Positions 56,801 to 64,000 of a DNA stretch of 64,000 nt are shown piece after piece. The translations under genes were made by a program, and so were the position numbers. The stretch comes from Aureimonas sp. AU20 (lineage in GTDB: Bacteria; Pseudomonadota; Alphaproteobacteria; Rhizobiales; Rhizobiaceae): NCBI RefSeq assembly GCF_001442755.1, contig NZ_CP006367.1:2356001-2420000 (forward strand). The letters run 5' to 3'. Position 1 is the stretch's first letter. The number at the start of each line of letters is the position of its first letter. A model generated the notes under the pieces. It was not told where the DNA came from. It worked only from the letters and a program-made list of their open reading frames with translations, and searched no databases.

Positions 56801-57316
56801 GAGGCCGTGGCCGAGATGAAGGGCGTCGAGGTCGAGACCGACGGCACCTGGTCGCCACAGATCTCGCTCGGCACGGCCGTGATGATCCCGGAAAGCTATG
56901 TGCCGGACCTGCAGCTTCGCATGACGCTCTATCGGCGCCTCGCCGAGCTGGAGGACGCGCGAGAGATCGACGCCTTCGGCGCGGAACTGATCGATCGGTT
57001 CGGCAAGCTGCCGGTGGAAGTCGAGCATCTCCTGAAGGTCGTGTTCATCAAGGCGCTCTGCCGCAAGGCCAATATCGAGAAGCTCGATGCGGGGCCGAAG
57101 GGCCTCGTCATCCAGTTCCGCGACAAGACCTTCGCCAATCCCGCCGCTCTGGTGCGATATATCGGCGAGCAGGGGCCGGCGGCGAAGATCCGGCCGGACC
57201 AGTCCATCGTGCTCGCTCGCGTCTGGGAAAAGCCGGAACAGCGCCTCAACGGCGCCGCCGGCATCGCGACGCAGCTTGCCCGCTTCGTGGACGAGGGGCA
57301 GAAGAAGGCGGCTTGA
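53804..57316 (+). CDS. mfd: Transcription-repair coupling factor Mfd
   Basis: 1170 aa. The UvrB-homology region is N-terminal, with WDCLPYD; the RNA polymerase-interaction domain (GDIVVHVDHGIGRF) lies near residue 500. Translocase motifs GDVGFGKTEVA, DEEQHFG, SATPIPRTL, QLRGRVGRS, then a C-terminal TRCF domain. Removes stalled polymerase and recruits UvrA. A GTG start coupled to sdhE. Confidence 0.97.
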   Translation: MSSPAVVKKALEKGVGLRIGNVLDGYEPFLLAEIARARGKNKPVVFVMRDGNRMGEIEDALRFIAPDLPVLSLPAWDCLPYDRVGPSSEAAARRLSALSAIASLQRDPHRALILTSANALLQKMPPRKVLEEETISARASGRIAMEQIVQVLGRGGFERVTTVRERGEFAVRGGILDLFAPSDEEPVRLDFFGDTLESIRSFDPATQRTTGQRKSFELAPVSEVSLKDETISRFRSNYVKRFGAPARNDALYTSISEGKRFSGMEHWLPLFYESVETLFDYIDGFPLVLDHLVSEAVGERRKLVQDYYEARRRGVAENSAESVPYNPLGPQELYLTEDELSGGLARADPVRLSSYAVTDAGFQIDTVNLDVQRGRDFAAERQAGDVNVFTAAVDHISRLRADGKQVILAAWSEGSRERLTQVVEEHGLGNIKPVDTLKQALEAGRHMVATAILGVEAGFETDRFVVVGEQDILGDRLVRRGRRKKRGSDYISEVTGLNEGDIVVHVDHGIGRFVGLRTIEAMGAPHDCLELRYANDDRLFLPVENIELLSRYGGEGMDATLDKLGGGAWQARKAKLKKRLLDMAGGLIRIAAEREMRGAPRLLPPEGLWAEFQARFPYEETEDQLNAIEAVADDLAQGRPMDRLVCGDVGFGKTEVALRGAFLAAMNGLQVAVVVPTTLLARQHFKTFSERFRGLPLNVAQASRLVTTKELNEVKKGVTAGTVDIVVGTHALLGKGITFKNLGLLIIDEEQHFGVKHKERLKELKSDIHVLTLSATPIPRTLQLALTGVRELSLITTPPVDRMAVRTFVTPFDPLVVRETLLRERYRGGQSFYVAPRLADLAGIKEFLDEQVPELKVAVAHGQMPAGELDDIMNAFYEGRYDVLLSTTIVESGLDIPSANTMIVHRADMFGLAQLYQLRGRVGRSKQRAYALLTIPANKTPTAGADRRLKVLQSLDKLGAGFQLASHDLDQRGAGNLLGDEQSGHIKEVGFELYQQMLEEAVAEMKGVEVETDGTWSPQISLGTAVMIPESYVPDLQLRMTLYRRLAELEDAREIDAFGAELIDRFGKLPVEVEHLLKVVFIKALCRKANIEKLDAGPKGLVIQFRDKTFANPAALVRYIGEQGPAAKIRPDQSIVLARVWEKPEQRLNGAAGIATQLARFVDEGQKKAA

Positions 57317-57326
57317 GCCGCCTTCT
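57303..57326. terminator. Hairpin between mfd and the convergent solute-binding gene
   Basis: A 10-bp perfect stem (AGAAGGCGGC / GCCGCCTTCT) whose TTGA loop holds the mfd stop codon. No T run on the plus strand. It may act for both directions. Confidence 0.55.
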
Positions 57327-57331
57327 CCATC

Positions 57332-59194
57332 TCACTCGCTTTTGGGGTCGCGCCAAAAGGCCGGCAGATAGAAGCCGGTCAGCGGCGTCACCTCGGGGTG
57401 CTGGATGAAACGCCAGCGCGCCAGCCATTGCTCGCCGATGAAATAGAGCGGCACGACATAGTGGCCGCTGATGAGAAGGCGGTCATAGGCTCGCACGGCC
57501 GAGACGAAATCCTCGCGAGAGCGCGCCGTCACCATGGCCTGGATCATGGCATCGACGGCCGGGCTGGCGACGCCAGCATAGTTGAACGAGCCCGGCCGGT
57601 CGCGCGCTGCCGATCCCCAGCGGTTCACCTGCTCGGCGCCCGGCGACAGCGTGCCGGAAAAGGCCGAGACGATGACGTCGTAGTCGAAGCTCTGCTTGCG
57701 CTTCTGATACTGCGCGTCGTCCACCTGCCGCACATCGGCCTGAACGCCGATCCGCCCCAGCGTGCGGGAATAGGCGAGGGCGATCTTCTGCTGGTCGCTG
57801 TACTGCACCAGGATCTCGAAGCGCAGAGGCGCGCCTTCGGGGCCGACCATCTGGCCGTTCTCGAACCGGTAGCCGTCGGCCTGAAGCAGATCGACGGCCT
57901 CTCGCAACAGCCCGCGGTCGCTTCCCGAGCCGTCGCTGACGGGCTGACGGTCCTCGCCCTTCAGCGCCTTCGGAGTCACGTCAGCCTGATAGGGGGCGAG
58001 CAGCTTCAGCTCGGTCTCGTCCGCAAGGTGTCCGATGCTCGACAGGTCGGAATTGTCGAAGAAGCTGTTGAGGCGCTTGTAGGACCCATAGAAGAGATTG
58101 GCGTTTACCCATTCGAAGTCGAACAGCAGCGACAGCGCCTCCCGGACCTTGGGGTCCGTGAAGGGCGCGCGGCGCGTGTTGAAGAAGAAGGCGTTCAGAT
58201 TGGCCGGGCGCCCCGTCTCAAACACTTCCTTGATGACGCGCCCATCCCGCACGGCCGGAAAGTCGTAAGCCGTCTGCCAGTGGCGCGGATTGGGCTGCTG
58301 ATAGACGTAGACGTAGGACAGACCCTTCTTGAAGGCCTCGAACTGGGCATTCTGGTCGCGGTAATATTCGACCGTGATCTCGTCGTAATTGTCCAGCCCG
58401 CGCTTGGTCGGCAGGTCCTTGGCCCAATAGTCGGGATTGCGGCGATAGGTGATGCGCTGTCCGGGTTCGACTCGATCGACGAGATAGGGGCCGGAGCCGA
58501 CAAGAGGCTTCAGCGTCGTCTGGGCGATCGTGTCGGCATTGAAATCGCCGGCGGGCAGGACGGGGAGACCGGCGAGAAGCAGTGGCAACTCGCGATCGGC
58601 CTTCTCGTTAAAGGTGAAGCGGACGCCGTGCTCGCCGCGCTTCTCGACCGAGGCCACCTTGGCGAGCCAGGCGGAATATTGCGGGCGAACTGAGCCTTGC
58701 GTACGCAGAAGCTCGACCGTCGCCAGCACATCCTCAGGCCGGATCGGGCGGCCGTCGGAAAAGCGGGCGGCGGGGTCGAGCTGGAACTCGACGAAGGTTC
58801 GGTCCGGGTCCGTCTCGACGCTCTTGGCGATCAGCCCGTAAAAGGTAAACGGCTCGTCGGCCGAGCGCTGCATCAGGGGCTCGAAGACGAGATTGCCGAA
58901 TTCCGGGTCGGCGAAGATGCCGCGAGCTGTGGTCAGCGCGCCGCGCACGCTGACGGGGTTGAGATTGTCGAAATCGCCGAACACGCCATAAACCATGCGC
59001 CCGCCCTTGGGGGCCTCAGGGTCGGCATACGGGAAATGGTCGAACCCTGCGGGCAGCTTCGGCTCGCCCTGCATGGCGATCCCATGCATCGACTCCGCCA
59101 GCGCCGACGCGTTTCCCGAGGCCAGAGTCGCCAGCGAGACCAGGGCCGGAAGAGCGAGGCGGCGCAAGATTCGAGCAAGGCTTCGGGTCGGCAT
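57332..59194 (-). CDS. Extracellular solute-binding protein, YejA-like (family 5)
   Basis: 620 aa. A signal peptide with a basic start and ALA cleavage near 35; then MHGIAMQGEPKLPAGFDHFPYADPEAPKGG, characteristic of the YejA/oligopeptide group. Binding protein of a peptide ABC importer, in the periplasm. No permease or ATPase genes flank it, so its partner transporter is elsewhere or to be shared. Converges with mfd. Confidence 0.92.
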   Translation of the reverse strand: MPTRSLARILRRLALPALVSLATLASGNASALAESMHGIAMQGEPKLPAGFDHFPYADPEAPKGGRMVYGVFGDFDNLNPVSVRGALTTARGIFADPEFGNLVFEPLMQRSADEPFTFYGLIAKSVETDPDRTFVEFQLDPAARFSDGRPIRPEDVLATVELLRTQGSVRPQYSAWLAKVASVEKRGEHGVRFTFNEKADRELPLLLAGLPVLPAGDFNADTIAQTTLKPLVGSGPYLVDRVEPGQRITYRRNPDYWAKDLPTKRGLDNYDEITVEYYRDQNAQFEAFKKGLSYVYVYQQPNPRHWQTAYDFPAVRDGRVIKEVFETGRPANLNAFFFNTRRAPFTDPKVREALSLLFDFEWVNANLFYGSYKRLNSFFDNSDLSSIGHLADETELKLLAPYQADVTPKALKGEDRQPVSDGSGSDRGLLREAVDLLQADGYRFENGQMVGPEGAPLRFEILVQYSDQQKIALAYSRTLGRIGVQADVRQVDDAQYQKRKQSFDYDVIVSAFSGTLSPGAEQVNRWGSAARDRPGSFNYAGVASPAVDAMIQAMVTARSREDFVSAVRAYDRLLISGHYVVPLYFIGEQWLARWRFIQHPEVTPLTGFYLPAFWRDPKSE

Positions 59195-59382
59195 TCGGCT
59201 GGAAACTCCGTGGCATTTCGCGGCGGAAACTATCGGTTTTGCAGCGCCTTGCCTACACCTCGCAGCCCCGCCGCCAGCTTTGGGCAGGTCTTCAAACGGC
59301 CTCATTTGCAGAAGACCGCAGAGGCGTCTATTGCAGTCCGCGACCCGGATCGAGGCTCACGCCAAAGAAGGAAGAACAGACG

Positions 59383-60006
59383 GTGAGAACCCATACCAAG
59401 AACATTCAGCAGGCGTTGGCGTTGGCTGGTCTGGCCGCAGTCGCCGGACTGGCTCTGCCGGTCGCGAGCGCATCCGCGCAGCAAGTCCCGGCGGAGTGGT
59501 TCAAGGTCTGCTCGCCGCAGGGCGAAAACAACATCTGCAACACCCAGTACACGATGATCGCCGACACGCGGCAGCTCATCACCGCCGTGAACCTCATCAA
59601 CGTGACCGGCAAGGTGAACCAGAAGGTCCTGCAGGCCGTCGTCCCGACCGGCCGCGTGGTCCCGGCCGGCGTGCAGATGCAGATCGACGAGAACAAGCCG
59701 CAGACCCTGAACTACTCCGTCTGCTTCCCCGACCGCTGCATCGCCGAGGCCGAGCTTTCCGACGCGCTCGTCGCGTCGATGAAGAAGGGCAAAGTCCTGA
59801 AGGTCACGTCCGTGAACTTCCAGCGTCAGCCGAACCCGATCTCCGTCTCGCTCTCGGGCTTCACGCAGGCTTATGACGGCCCGGCCCGCGCCCAGCCCGA
59901 ACTCGCCCAGCGCCAGCAGGAACTCGACAAGGCCCTGCAGGGTCAGGCCGAGGCTCGCCGCCAGCGCTTCGAGGACGCGCAGAACAAGGCCAAGGCCACG
60001 CAGTAA
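59383..60006 (+). CDS. Invasion-associated locus B (IalB) family protein
   Basis: 207 aa from a GTG with GAAGGAAG ten bases upstream. Signal peptide to about residue 35 (ASA). Cysteines in KVCSPQGENNICNTQY and YSVCFPDRC are positioned as in IalB. Then a C-terminal Gln/Ala-rich helix (residues about 165-207). Named for Bartonella invasion, but the family is common in free-living relatives. Periplasmic. Confidence 0.9.
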   Translation: MRTHTKNIQQALALAGLAAVAGLALPVASASAQQVPAEWFKVCSPQGENNICNTQYTMIADTRQLITAVNLINVTGKVNQKVLQAVVPTGRVVPAGVQMQIDENKPQTLNYSVCFPDRCIAEAELSDALVASMKKGKVLKVTSVNFQRQPNPISVSLSGFTQAYDGPARAQPELAQRQQELDKALQGQAEARRQRFEDAQNKAKATQ

Positions 60007-60031
60007 AGTGGCCCCAGCCTTTTCAAATGCC

Positions 60032-60058
60032 AACGGCGGCCTGAAGGGCCGCCGTTTT
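60032..60058 (+). terminator. Intrinsic terminator after the IalB-family gene
   Basis: AACGGCGGCC pairs with GGCCGCCGTT around a five-base loop, ending in four T residues. Confidence 0.82.
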
Positions 60059-60092
60059 GCTGTCTAGATTGGAATGGATGCGGTGAGACCGC

Positions 60093-60431
60093 TCAGTTCC
60101 GATGCTGGCCTTTCAGGCGATAGACGCCATCGAAGGGCCCGTCGAACATCTCGCCAACCTGCGGGTGGCGCACGGCCTGACCGGATTCGTCGGGCACGAG
60201 GTTTTGCTCGGAGACATAGGCGACATACTCGCTCTCCGCATTCTCGGCGAAGAGGTGATAGAACGGCTGGTCCTTACGCGGTCGGACCTCTGCCGGAATG
60301 GACTGATACCATTCCTCGGTGTTGTCGAACTCGGGATCGACATCGTAGATCACGCCCCGGAACGGAAAAATCCGGTGCCGAACGATCTGTCCGATAAAGA
60401 AGCGGGCGGTCTGCGTTGAACTGACGGTCAT
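60093..60431 (-). CDS. hspQ: HspQ-like heat shock / hemimethylated-DNA-binding protein
   Basis: 112 aa from the ATG at 60431. Core pattern FFIGQIVRHRIFPFRGVIYDVDPEF and DQPFYHLFAE ... YVSEQNL matches the YccV/HspQ family, which in E. coli binds hemimethylated DNA and affects Lon-dependent proteolysis. Read just downstream of the UbiH-like gene on the same strand, with 66 bases between. Confidence 0.93.
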   Translation of the reverse strand: MTVSSTQTARFFIGQIVRHRIFPFRGVIYDVDPEFDNTEEWYQSIPAEVRPRKDQPFYHLFAENAESEYVAYVSEQNLVPDESGQAVRHPQVGEMFDGPFDGVYRLKGQHRN

Positions 60432-60497
60432 CGATCGCGGTCTAACTCCGGCCCTCGCGCTTCGCAAGCGGCGAGCCATTTCACCCAAAATCAAAGC

Positions 60498-61715
60498 TTA
60501 AATCGAGGCACGCCGGGGGCCGCGTGGTCCGAAAGGCAGGCGCACGCGCATCGAGGAGCCAGGTTCGACGCCCTCGCGCATCAGGCTGCGACGCAGAACC
60601 GGGAGGTGCGACAGTAGCCCGACGCCCAGCGTGCGAAGGACCTGCACGGGAAGGAGGCCCGACAGGAGCGAGCGGTTCAGGAGATCGACGGCCGCGGTTC
60701 GCGTCGCCACATCGGCCCCGCGCGCCTTCTCGTAGGCCGCGATCATGGCAACACCGCCGAGATCGTCGCGGTGCCGCCCGGCCACCTCGACCAACTCTGC
60801 CACGTCCCGCAGACCGAGATTGAGCCCCTGCGCTCCGATGGGCGGGAAGACGTGGGCAGCCTCGCCGACCAGAACGCTGCGCTCGGCCCCGAACCGTGTC
60901 GCCGTCGCGCCGGATAGGGGAAAGCTCTGAACGTCCTCTTCCACCTCAACCGCGCCGAGAATGGAATGCATCCTTTCCTCGACCATGCGCGAGAGCGCCT
61001 CCGGCCGCGCCGCCAGGATCAGTTCGGCGGTTTCCGGCCGTTCGACCCAGACGAGGGACGAACGCCGACCGGGCAGGGGAACCTGCGTAAAGGGGCCGGT
61101 GCGCGTGTGGAACTCGGTCGAGACACCATCATGATCACGCTGGTGGCGGAAGTTCAGAACGATGGCGCTCTGCGGGTAGGACCAGCTGCGCATGGCGATG
61201 CCCGCCGCTTCCCGCACGCGGGACTTTCGTCCATCGGCCCCGACCGCGAGGCTCGCGCGGATAACCTCTCCCGACGCGAGCGTCAGCACTGCATGGTCTT
61301 CCCCTGTCTCGATCGAGGCGAGCGGCGAAGGCAGAATCGTCAGCCGATCGGCCAGTCGATCCGCCGCCTCGCGCAGGATCGACATGAGATCGGCGTTCAG
61401 GATGTTGATGCCGAATGCGTCGCGATCGATCTCGCTGGCATGGAACTCGACATTCGGCGCGCGAAAAAGCCGCATCGTGTCGTCCACGATCCGCATGACG
61501 CGCAGCGGCTCGCCGGCCTTTTCGATCTCGTCCAGAAGACCGCAACCGGCCAGGAAATCGAGCGAGGACCCGATCAGCGCGGTGGAACGCTTGTCGACCG
61601 GGGCCGGGGGGGCGATCAGAACCGTGTCGAAACCAGCCTTCGCCAGACCGATGGCGGCACTGGTTCCGGCCAGCCCGCCGCCGATCACGGCGACCTCACG
61701 TCGGATTGTGGGCAT
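60498..61715 (-). CDS. UbiH/UbiF-like FAD monooxygenase
   Basis: 405 aa from ATG 61715 (GAGGAA upstream). N-terminal FAD fold VIGGGLAGTSAAIGLA; middle GADGRKSRVRE (DG motif); GEAAHVFPPIGAQGLNLGLRDVAEL is typical of ubiquinone hydroxylases. Likely hydroxylates the ubiquinone ring; which position cannot be told. In UbiH-type proteins the usual residue in this motif is GDAAH; here it is GEAAH. Confidence 0.9.
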   Translation of the reverse strand: MPTIRREVAVIGGGLAGTSAAIGLAKAGFDTVLIAPPAPVDKRSTALIGSSLDFLAGCGLLDEIEKAGEPLRVMRIVDDTMRLFRAPNVEFHASEIDRDAFGINILNADLMSILREAADRLADRLTILPSPLASIETGEDHAVLTLASGEVIRASLAVGADGRKSRVREAAGIAMRSWSYPQSAIVLNFRHQRDHDGVSTEFHTRTGPFTQVPLPGRRSSLVWVERPETAELILAARPEALSRMVEERMHSILGAVEVEEDVQSFPLSGATATRFGAERSVLVGEAAHVFPPIGAQGLNLGLRDVAELVEVAGRHRDDLGGVAMIAAYEKARGADVATRTAAVDLLNRSLLSGLLPVQVLRTLGVGLLSHLPVLRRSLMREGVEPGSSMRVRLPFGPRGPRRASI

Positions 61716-61810
61716 CGATTCCTCGTCTTTCCGATGGTCTCGCACGCAAAGCACTGTATCTCTTTTCAGTGTTTAAACGAGATACGGCCTCGCGGACGGA
61801 TGACAATCCT

Positions 61811-62602
61811 ATGTCGCGTGCGTTAGGCAGCGGAAATGAAATTCGAGGCTTGGCGAACGACGTGACATCGAGTTTTCGGCAATGGCGCGCGTTTTCCGTT
61901 CATCTCCTGACGGCGAGCGGCGCATTCTGGGCGTTTCTCTCCATCATCGCGGCGGCGGAGCAGAACTGGGTCCACATGTTCGCCTGGCTGGGGCTTGCCC
62001 TGTTCGTCGACGGGATCGACGGGCCGATCGCAAGACGCGTCGATATCAAGCAGGTGCTGCCGAACTGGTCGGGCGACATGCTCGACGCGATCATCGACTA
62101 TTCCACCTATGTGCTGATTCCAGCCTTCGGCCTTTATCAGTCCGGCATTATCGGCCGGCCCTGGTCCTTCGTGGCGGCCGCGCTGATCGTGGTGACGAGC
62201 GCGGTCTACTACGCCGACATGCGCATGAAGACGAAGGACAACCACTTCCGTGGCTTTCCCGTCACTTGGAACATGGTGGTCTTCACCTTCTTCGTGGTGC
62301 AGCCGGACGATTGGACGGCCTTCGCCTTCGTCTTGTTCTGTTCGATCGCGACCTTTCTTCCGATCAAGTTTCTCCATCCCGTTCGGGTCGTGCGCTTCCG
62401 CAGCTTCAACCTCGCGGTCTTCGCAGTCTGGTCGGTGCTCGGCCTCGTCGCGATCGGCTATGCGTTCGAATCCCCGTTCTGGGTGCGCAGTGGCGTCCTC
62501 GTGACCGGCCTCTACCTTTTCTCCGTCGGCGGCGTCCTTCAGATCGTCGACAAGCTGACGGGGAGGCGGGAGACGCCTGCCGAAGGAAAGGACGTGCCAT
62601 GA
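61811..62602 (+). CDS. pcs: Phosphatidylcholine synthase
   Basis: 263 aa, about eight membrane segments. The CDP-alcohol phosphotransferase motif is seen as DGPIAR followed by GDMLDAIID (DGx2AR ... Gx3Dx3D). Pcs makes phosphatidylcholine from CDP-diacylglycerol and choline, a trait of rhizobia and relatives. Its stop overlaps qor (ATGA). Divergent from the UbiH-like gene. Confidence 0.94.
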   Translation: MSRALGSGNEIRGLANDVTSSFRQWRAFSVHLLTASGAFWAFLSIIAAAEQNWVHMFAWLGLALFVDGIDGPIARRVDIKQVLPNWSGDMLDAIIDYSTYVLIPAFGLYQSGIIGRPWSFVAAALIVVTSAVYYADMRMKTKDNHFRGFPVTWNMVVFTFFVVQPDDWTAFAFVLFCSIATFLPIKFLHPVRVVRFRSFNLAVFAVWSVLGLVAIGYAFESPFWVRSGVLVTGLYLFSVGGVLQIVDKLTGRRETPAEGKDVP

Positions 62603-63573
62603 CCCATGCGATCGTCGTCGACCGGATCGGTGGTCCAGACGTTCTCCAGTGGCGCCCCGTGGAGCGGCGCGCGCTCGAGCCCGGTGAAATTCGCGTTCGG
62701 CAGGAAGCGATCGGCCTGAACTTCATCGACGTTTACTTCCGAAACGGCACCTACAAGGCGCCGCAGATGCCCTTTGTGCCCGGCAAGGAAGGCGCGGGCG
62801 TCGTGATCGAACTGGGGCCTGAGGTCGCCGACCTTCGGTTGGGCGACAGGGTGACATATTGCGGCGTCGACGGCGCCTATGCCGAAGAAATTATCCTGCC
62901 CAGCGCCCAGGCGCTGGCGCTGCCGGACGAGATTGATTGCCGGACGGCCGCGGCCATGATGCTGAAGGGCATGACGGCGGAGTATCTGCTTCGCCGCACC
63001 TTCGAGGTCGGCCCCGGCCATACCGTTCTCATCCACGCGGCAGCCGGTGGCGTCGGCCTCATCGCTGGCCAGTGGGCCAAGCATCTCGGCGCCCGTGTCA
63101 TCGGCACGGCTGGATCGCCGGAGAAATGCGCCCTGGCGCTGGACCATGGCTACGATCATGTCATCGACTACCGCAAAGAAGATTTCGTCGCCGTTGTGAG
63201 CGAGCTCACGGGCGGCGCCAAGTGCGACGTGGTCTACGACTCGGTCGGGAAGGACACTTTCCCGAGCAGTCTCGACTGCCTGAAGCGTCGCGGACTGTTC
63301 GTGAGCTTCGGCCAGTCTTCGGGCAAGATCGAAGGCTTCGACATCGGAATCCTGAACCAGAAGGGTTCGCTCTACCTGACGAGGCCGAACCTCAACGGAT
63401 ATACCGCGACACGGGCGGAGTTGCAGGCGAGCGCGCAAGCGCTGTTCGAAGTCGTGCGCAGCGGCGCGGTGAAGATCCGCATCAATCAGACCTTCCCACT
63501 GGCCGAGGCCGCCAAGGCGCACGAGACGCTCGAAGCGCGCGGAACGACCGGGGCATCCATTCTGACCGTTTAG
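62599..63573 (+). CDS. NADPH:quinone oxidoreductase (zeta-crystallin type)
   Basis: 324 aa. Medium-chain dehydrogenase without structural zinc; NFIDVYFRNGTYK at the start, then the NADPH site AAAGGVGLIAGQWAKHLGA. Reduces quinones one electron at a time in known members. Translationally coupled to pcs. Confidence 0.92.
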   Translation: MTHAIVVDRIGGPDVLQWRPVERRALEPGEIRVRQEAIGLNFIDVYFRNGTYKAPQMPFVPGKEGAGVVIELGPEVADLRLGDRVTYCGVDGAYAEEIILPSAQALALPDEIDCRTAAAMMLKGMTAEYLLRRTFEVGPGHTVLIHAAAGGVGLIAGQWAKHLGARVIGTAGSPEKCALALDHGYDHVIDYRKEDFVAVVSELTGGAKCDVVYDSVGKDTFPSSLDCLKRRGLFVSFGQSSGKIEGFDIGILNQKGSLYLTRPNLNGYTATRAELQASAQALFEVVRSGAVKIRINQTFPLAEAAKAHETLEARGTTGASILTV

Positions 63574-63601
63574 ACGGCGGACCAGAGAGAAGCCGAGCCT
63601 C

Positions 63602-64000
63602 GTGCACCAATCCAAGCCAGACGCGGCGGGACAGTCGGTTCTCCCGACCTCGCAAGACCCGCGCTTCCGCAACAGAAACCTGCAATGGATGCGCGCGATC
63701 GCCGCGCTCTTCGTGCTGCTCTACCACGCCAGTGTCTATCTCGATCAGATCACCGGCGAGAGCGCGTTCCTCCGCGTGTTCGACGGTCGCTTCGGCCTGA
63801 TCGGGGTCGCGATTTTCTTTGCGATCTCCGGTTATCTGATGGCCGAGATCCTGCCGAAGGTCGATCCCTGGCGCTTTCTCCTGCATCGGGTCGTGCGGAT
63901 CTACCCGATCTTCCTGATCGTCCTCCTGTCGTTGCTGCTGGTGCGGCGCCGGCTCGACGAAGTGGACCTTTGGGCCGTAACGCTCGTGCCAGTGGGCGAG
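63602..64000 (+). CDS. Acyltransferase 3 family membrane protein (N-terminal part)
   Basis: The first 133 residues run off the window. A GTG start follows qor by 28 bases. The family opening NLQWMRAIAALFVLLYHASVYL with catalytic-type His, then FFAISGYLM and FLLHRVVRIYPIF, fits OafA/YrhL-like O-acyltransferases that modify surface sugars. Substrate unknown. Confidence 0.85.
   Translation, partial: MHQSKPDAAGQSVLPTSQDPRFRNRNLQWMRAIAALFVLLYHASVYLDQITGESAFLRVFDGRFGLIGVAIFFAISGYLMAEILPKVDPWRFLLHRVVRIYPIFLIVLLSLLLVRRRLDEVDLWAVTLVPVGE

Overview
The window is GC-rich bacterial DNA (roughly 60-65% by eye). Its gene content and synteny point to an alphaproteobacterium of the order Hyphomicrobiales (Rhizobiales). 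Supporting markers are phosphatidylcholine synthase, the four-gene general L-amino-acid transporter aapJQMP, an IalB-family protein, DUF882, DUF2336, DUF3126 and transglutaminase-like BTLCP proteins, NDUFS4- and NDUFS6-like complex I accessory proteins, and the glmU-glmS / recG / sdhE-mfd and folE-hisI blocks. The family cannot be settled from this sequence; an Aurantimonadaceae-like lineage is only a guess.

Positions 1 to about 8804 are the right-hand part of an integrated phage-like element. It sits against the 3' end of a tRNA-Glu gene, next to a tyrosine integrase, and its other end lies left of the window. Visible genes are the tail of an unknown protein, a Nu1-like small terminase/DNA-recognition protein, a tail tape-measure protein, a lower-GC membrane 'cargo' gene on the opposite strand, two small unknown proteins, a prohead protease-major capsid fusion with a strong internal start for the capsid part, a probable head-tail joining protein, a 62-aa protein coupled to the integrase, and the integrase. 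No large terminase, portal, lysis or replication gene is visible. The gene order is mosaic, so this is either a decayed prophage or a capsid-carrying satellite. It is the most unusual part of the window.

Positions 8805 to 64000 are an ordinary, tightly packed chromosomal backbone. In order: two tRNA-Glu genes; a DUF882 lipoprotein; glyoxalase I; a double cold-shock-domain protein with a DUF192 protein; tRNA-Pro, an NDUFS4-like protein and tRNA-Arg; a short RMF-like gene of only 50 codons; a PPOX-family protein convergent with metC; the aapJQMP operon; an AI-2E-family permease; a proline/alanine-rich OmpA-family protein; an FAD monooxygenase with a CHCC zinc-finger protein; a hydrolase, cysE and DUF3126; BTLCP; a tandem PilZ protein; rhomboid; CBS; patatin; folE-hisI; an IscU-like scaffold with yidD; thrS; a secreted unknown; flavoenzymes; DUF2336; nadK; nagA; an amine oxidase; nadE; a membrane diguanylate cyclase; tRNA-Lys; ccdA; glmU, glmS; recG; sdhE-mfd; a YejA-like solute-binding protein; ialB; hspQ; a UbiH-like monooxygenase; pcs-qor; and the start of an acyltransferase.

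Several pathways group together. nagA, glmS and glmU handle amino sugars for the cell wall. nadK and nadE serve NAD(P) supply. The NDUFS4-like, NDUFS6-like, SdhE and UbiH-like proteins serve the respiratory chain. recG and mfd serve DNA repair. PilZ and GGDEF proteins suggest cyclic-di-GMP signalling. Many convergent pairs are separated by fewer than 30 bases. Recognisable hairpin terminators lie after thrS, DUF3126, ialB, the AI-2E permease and twice inside the phage element.
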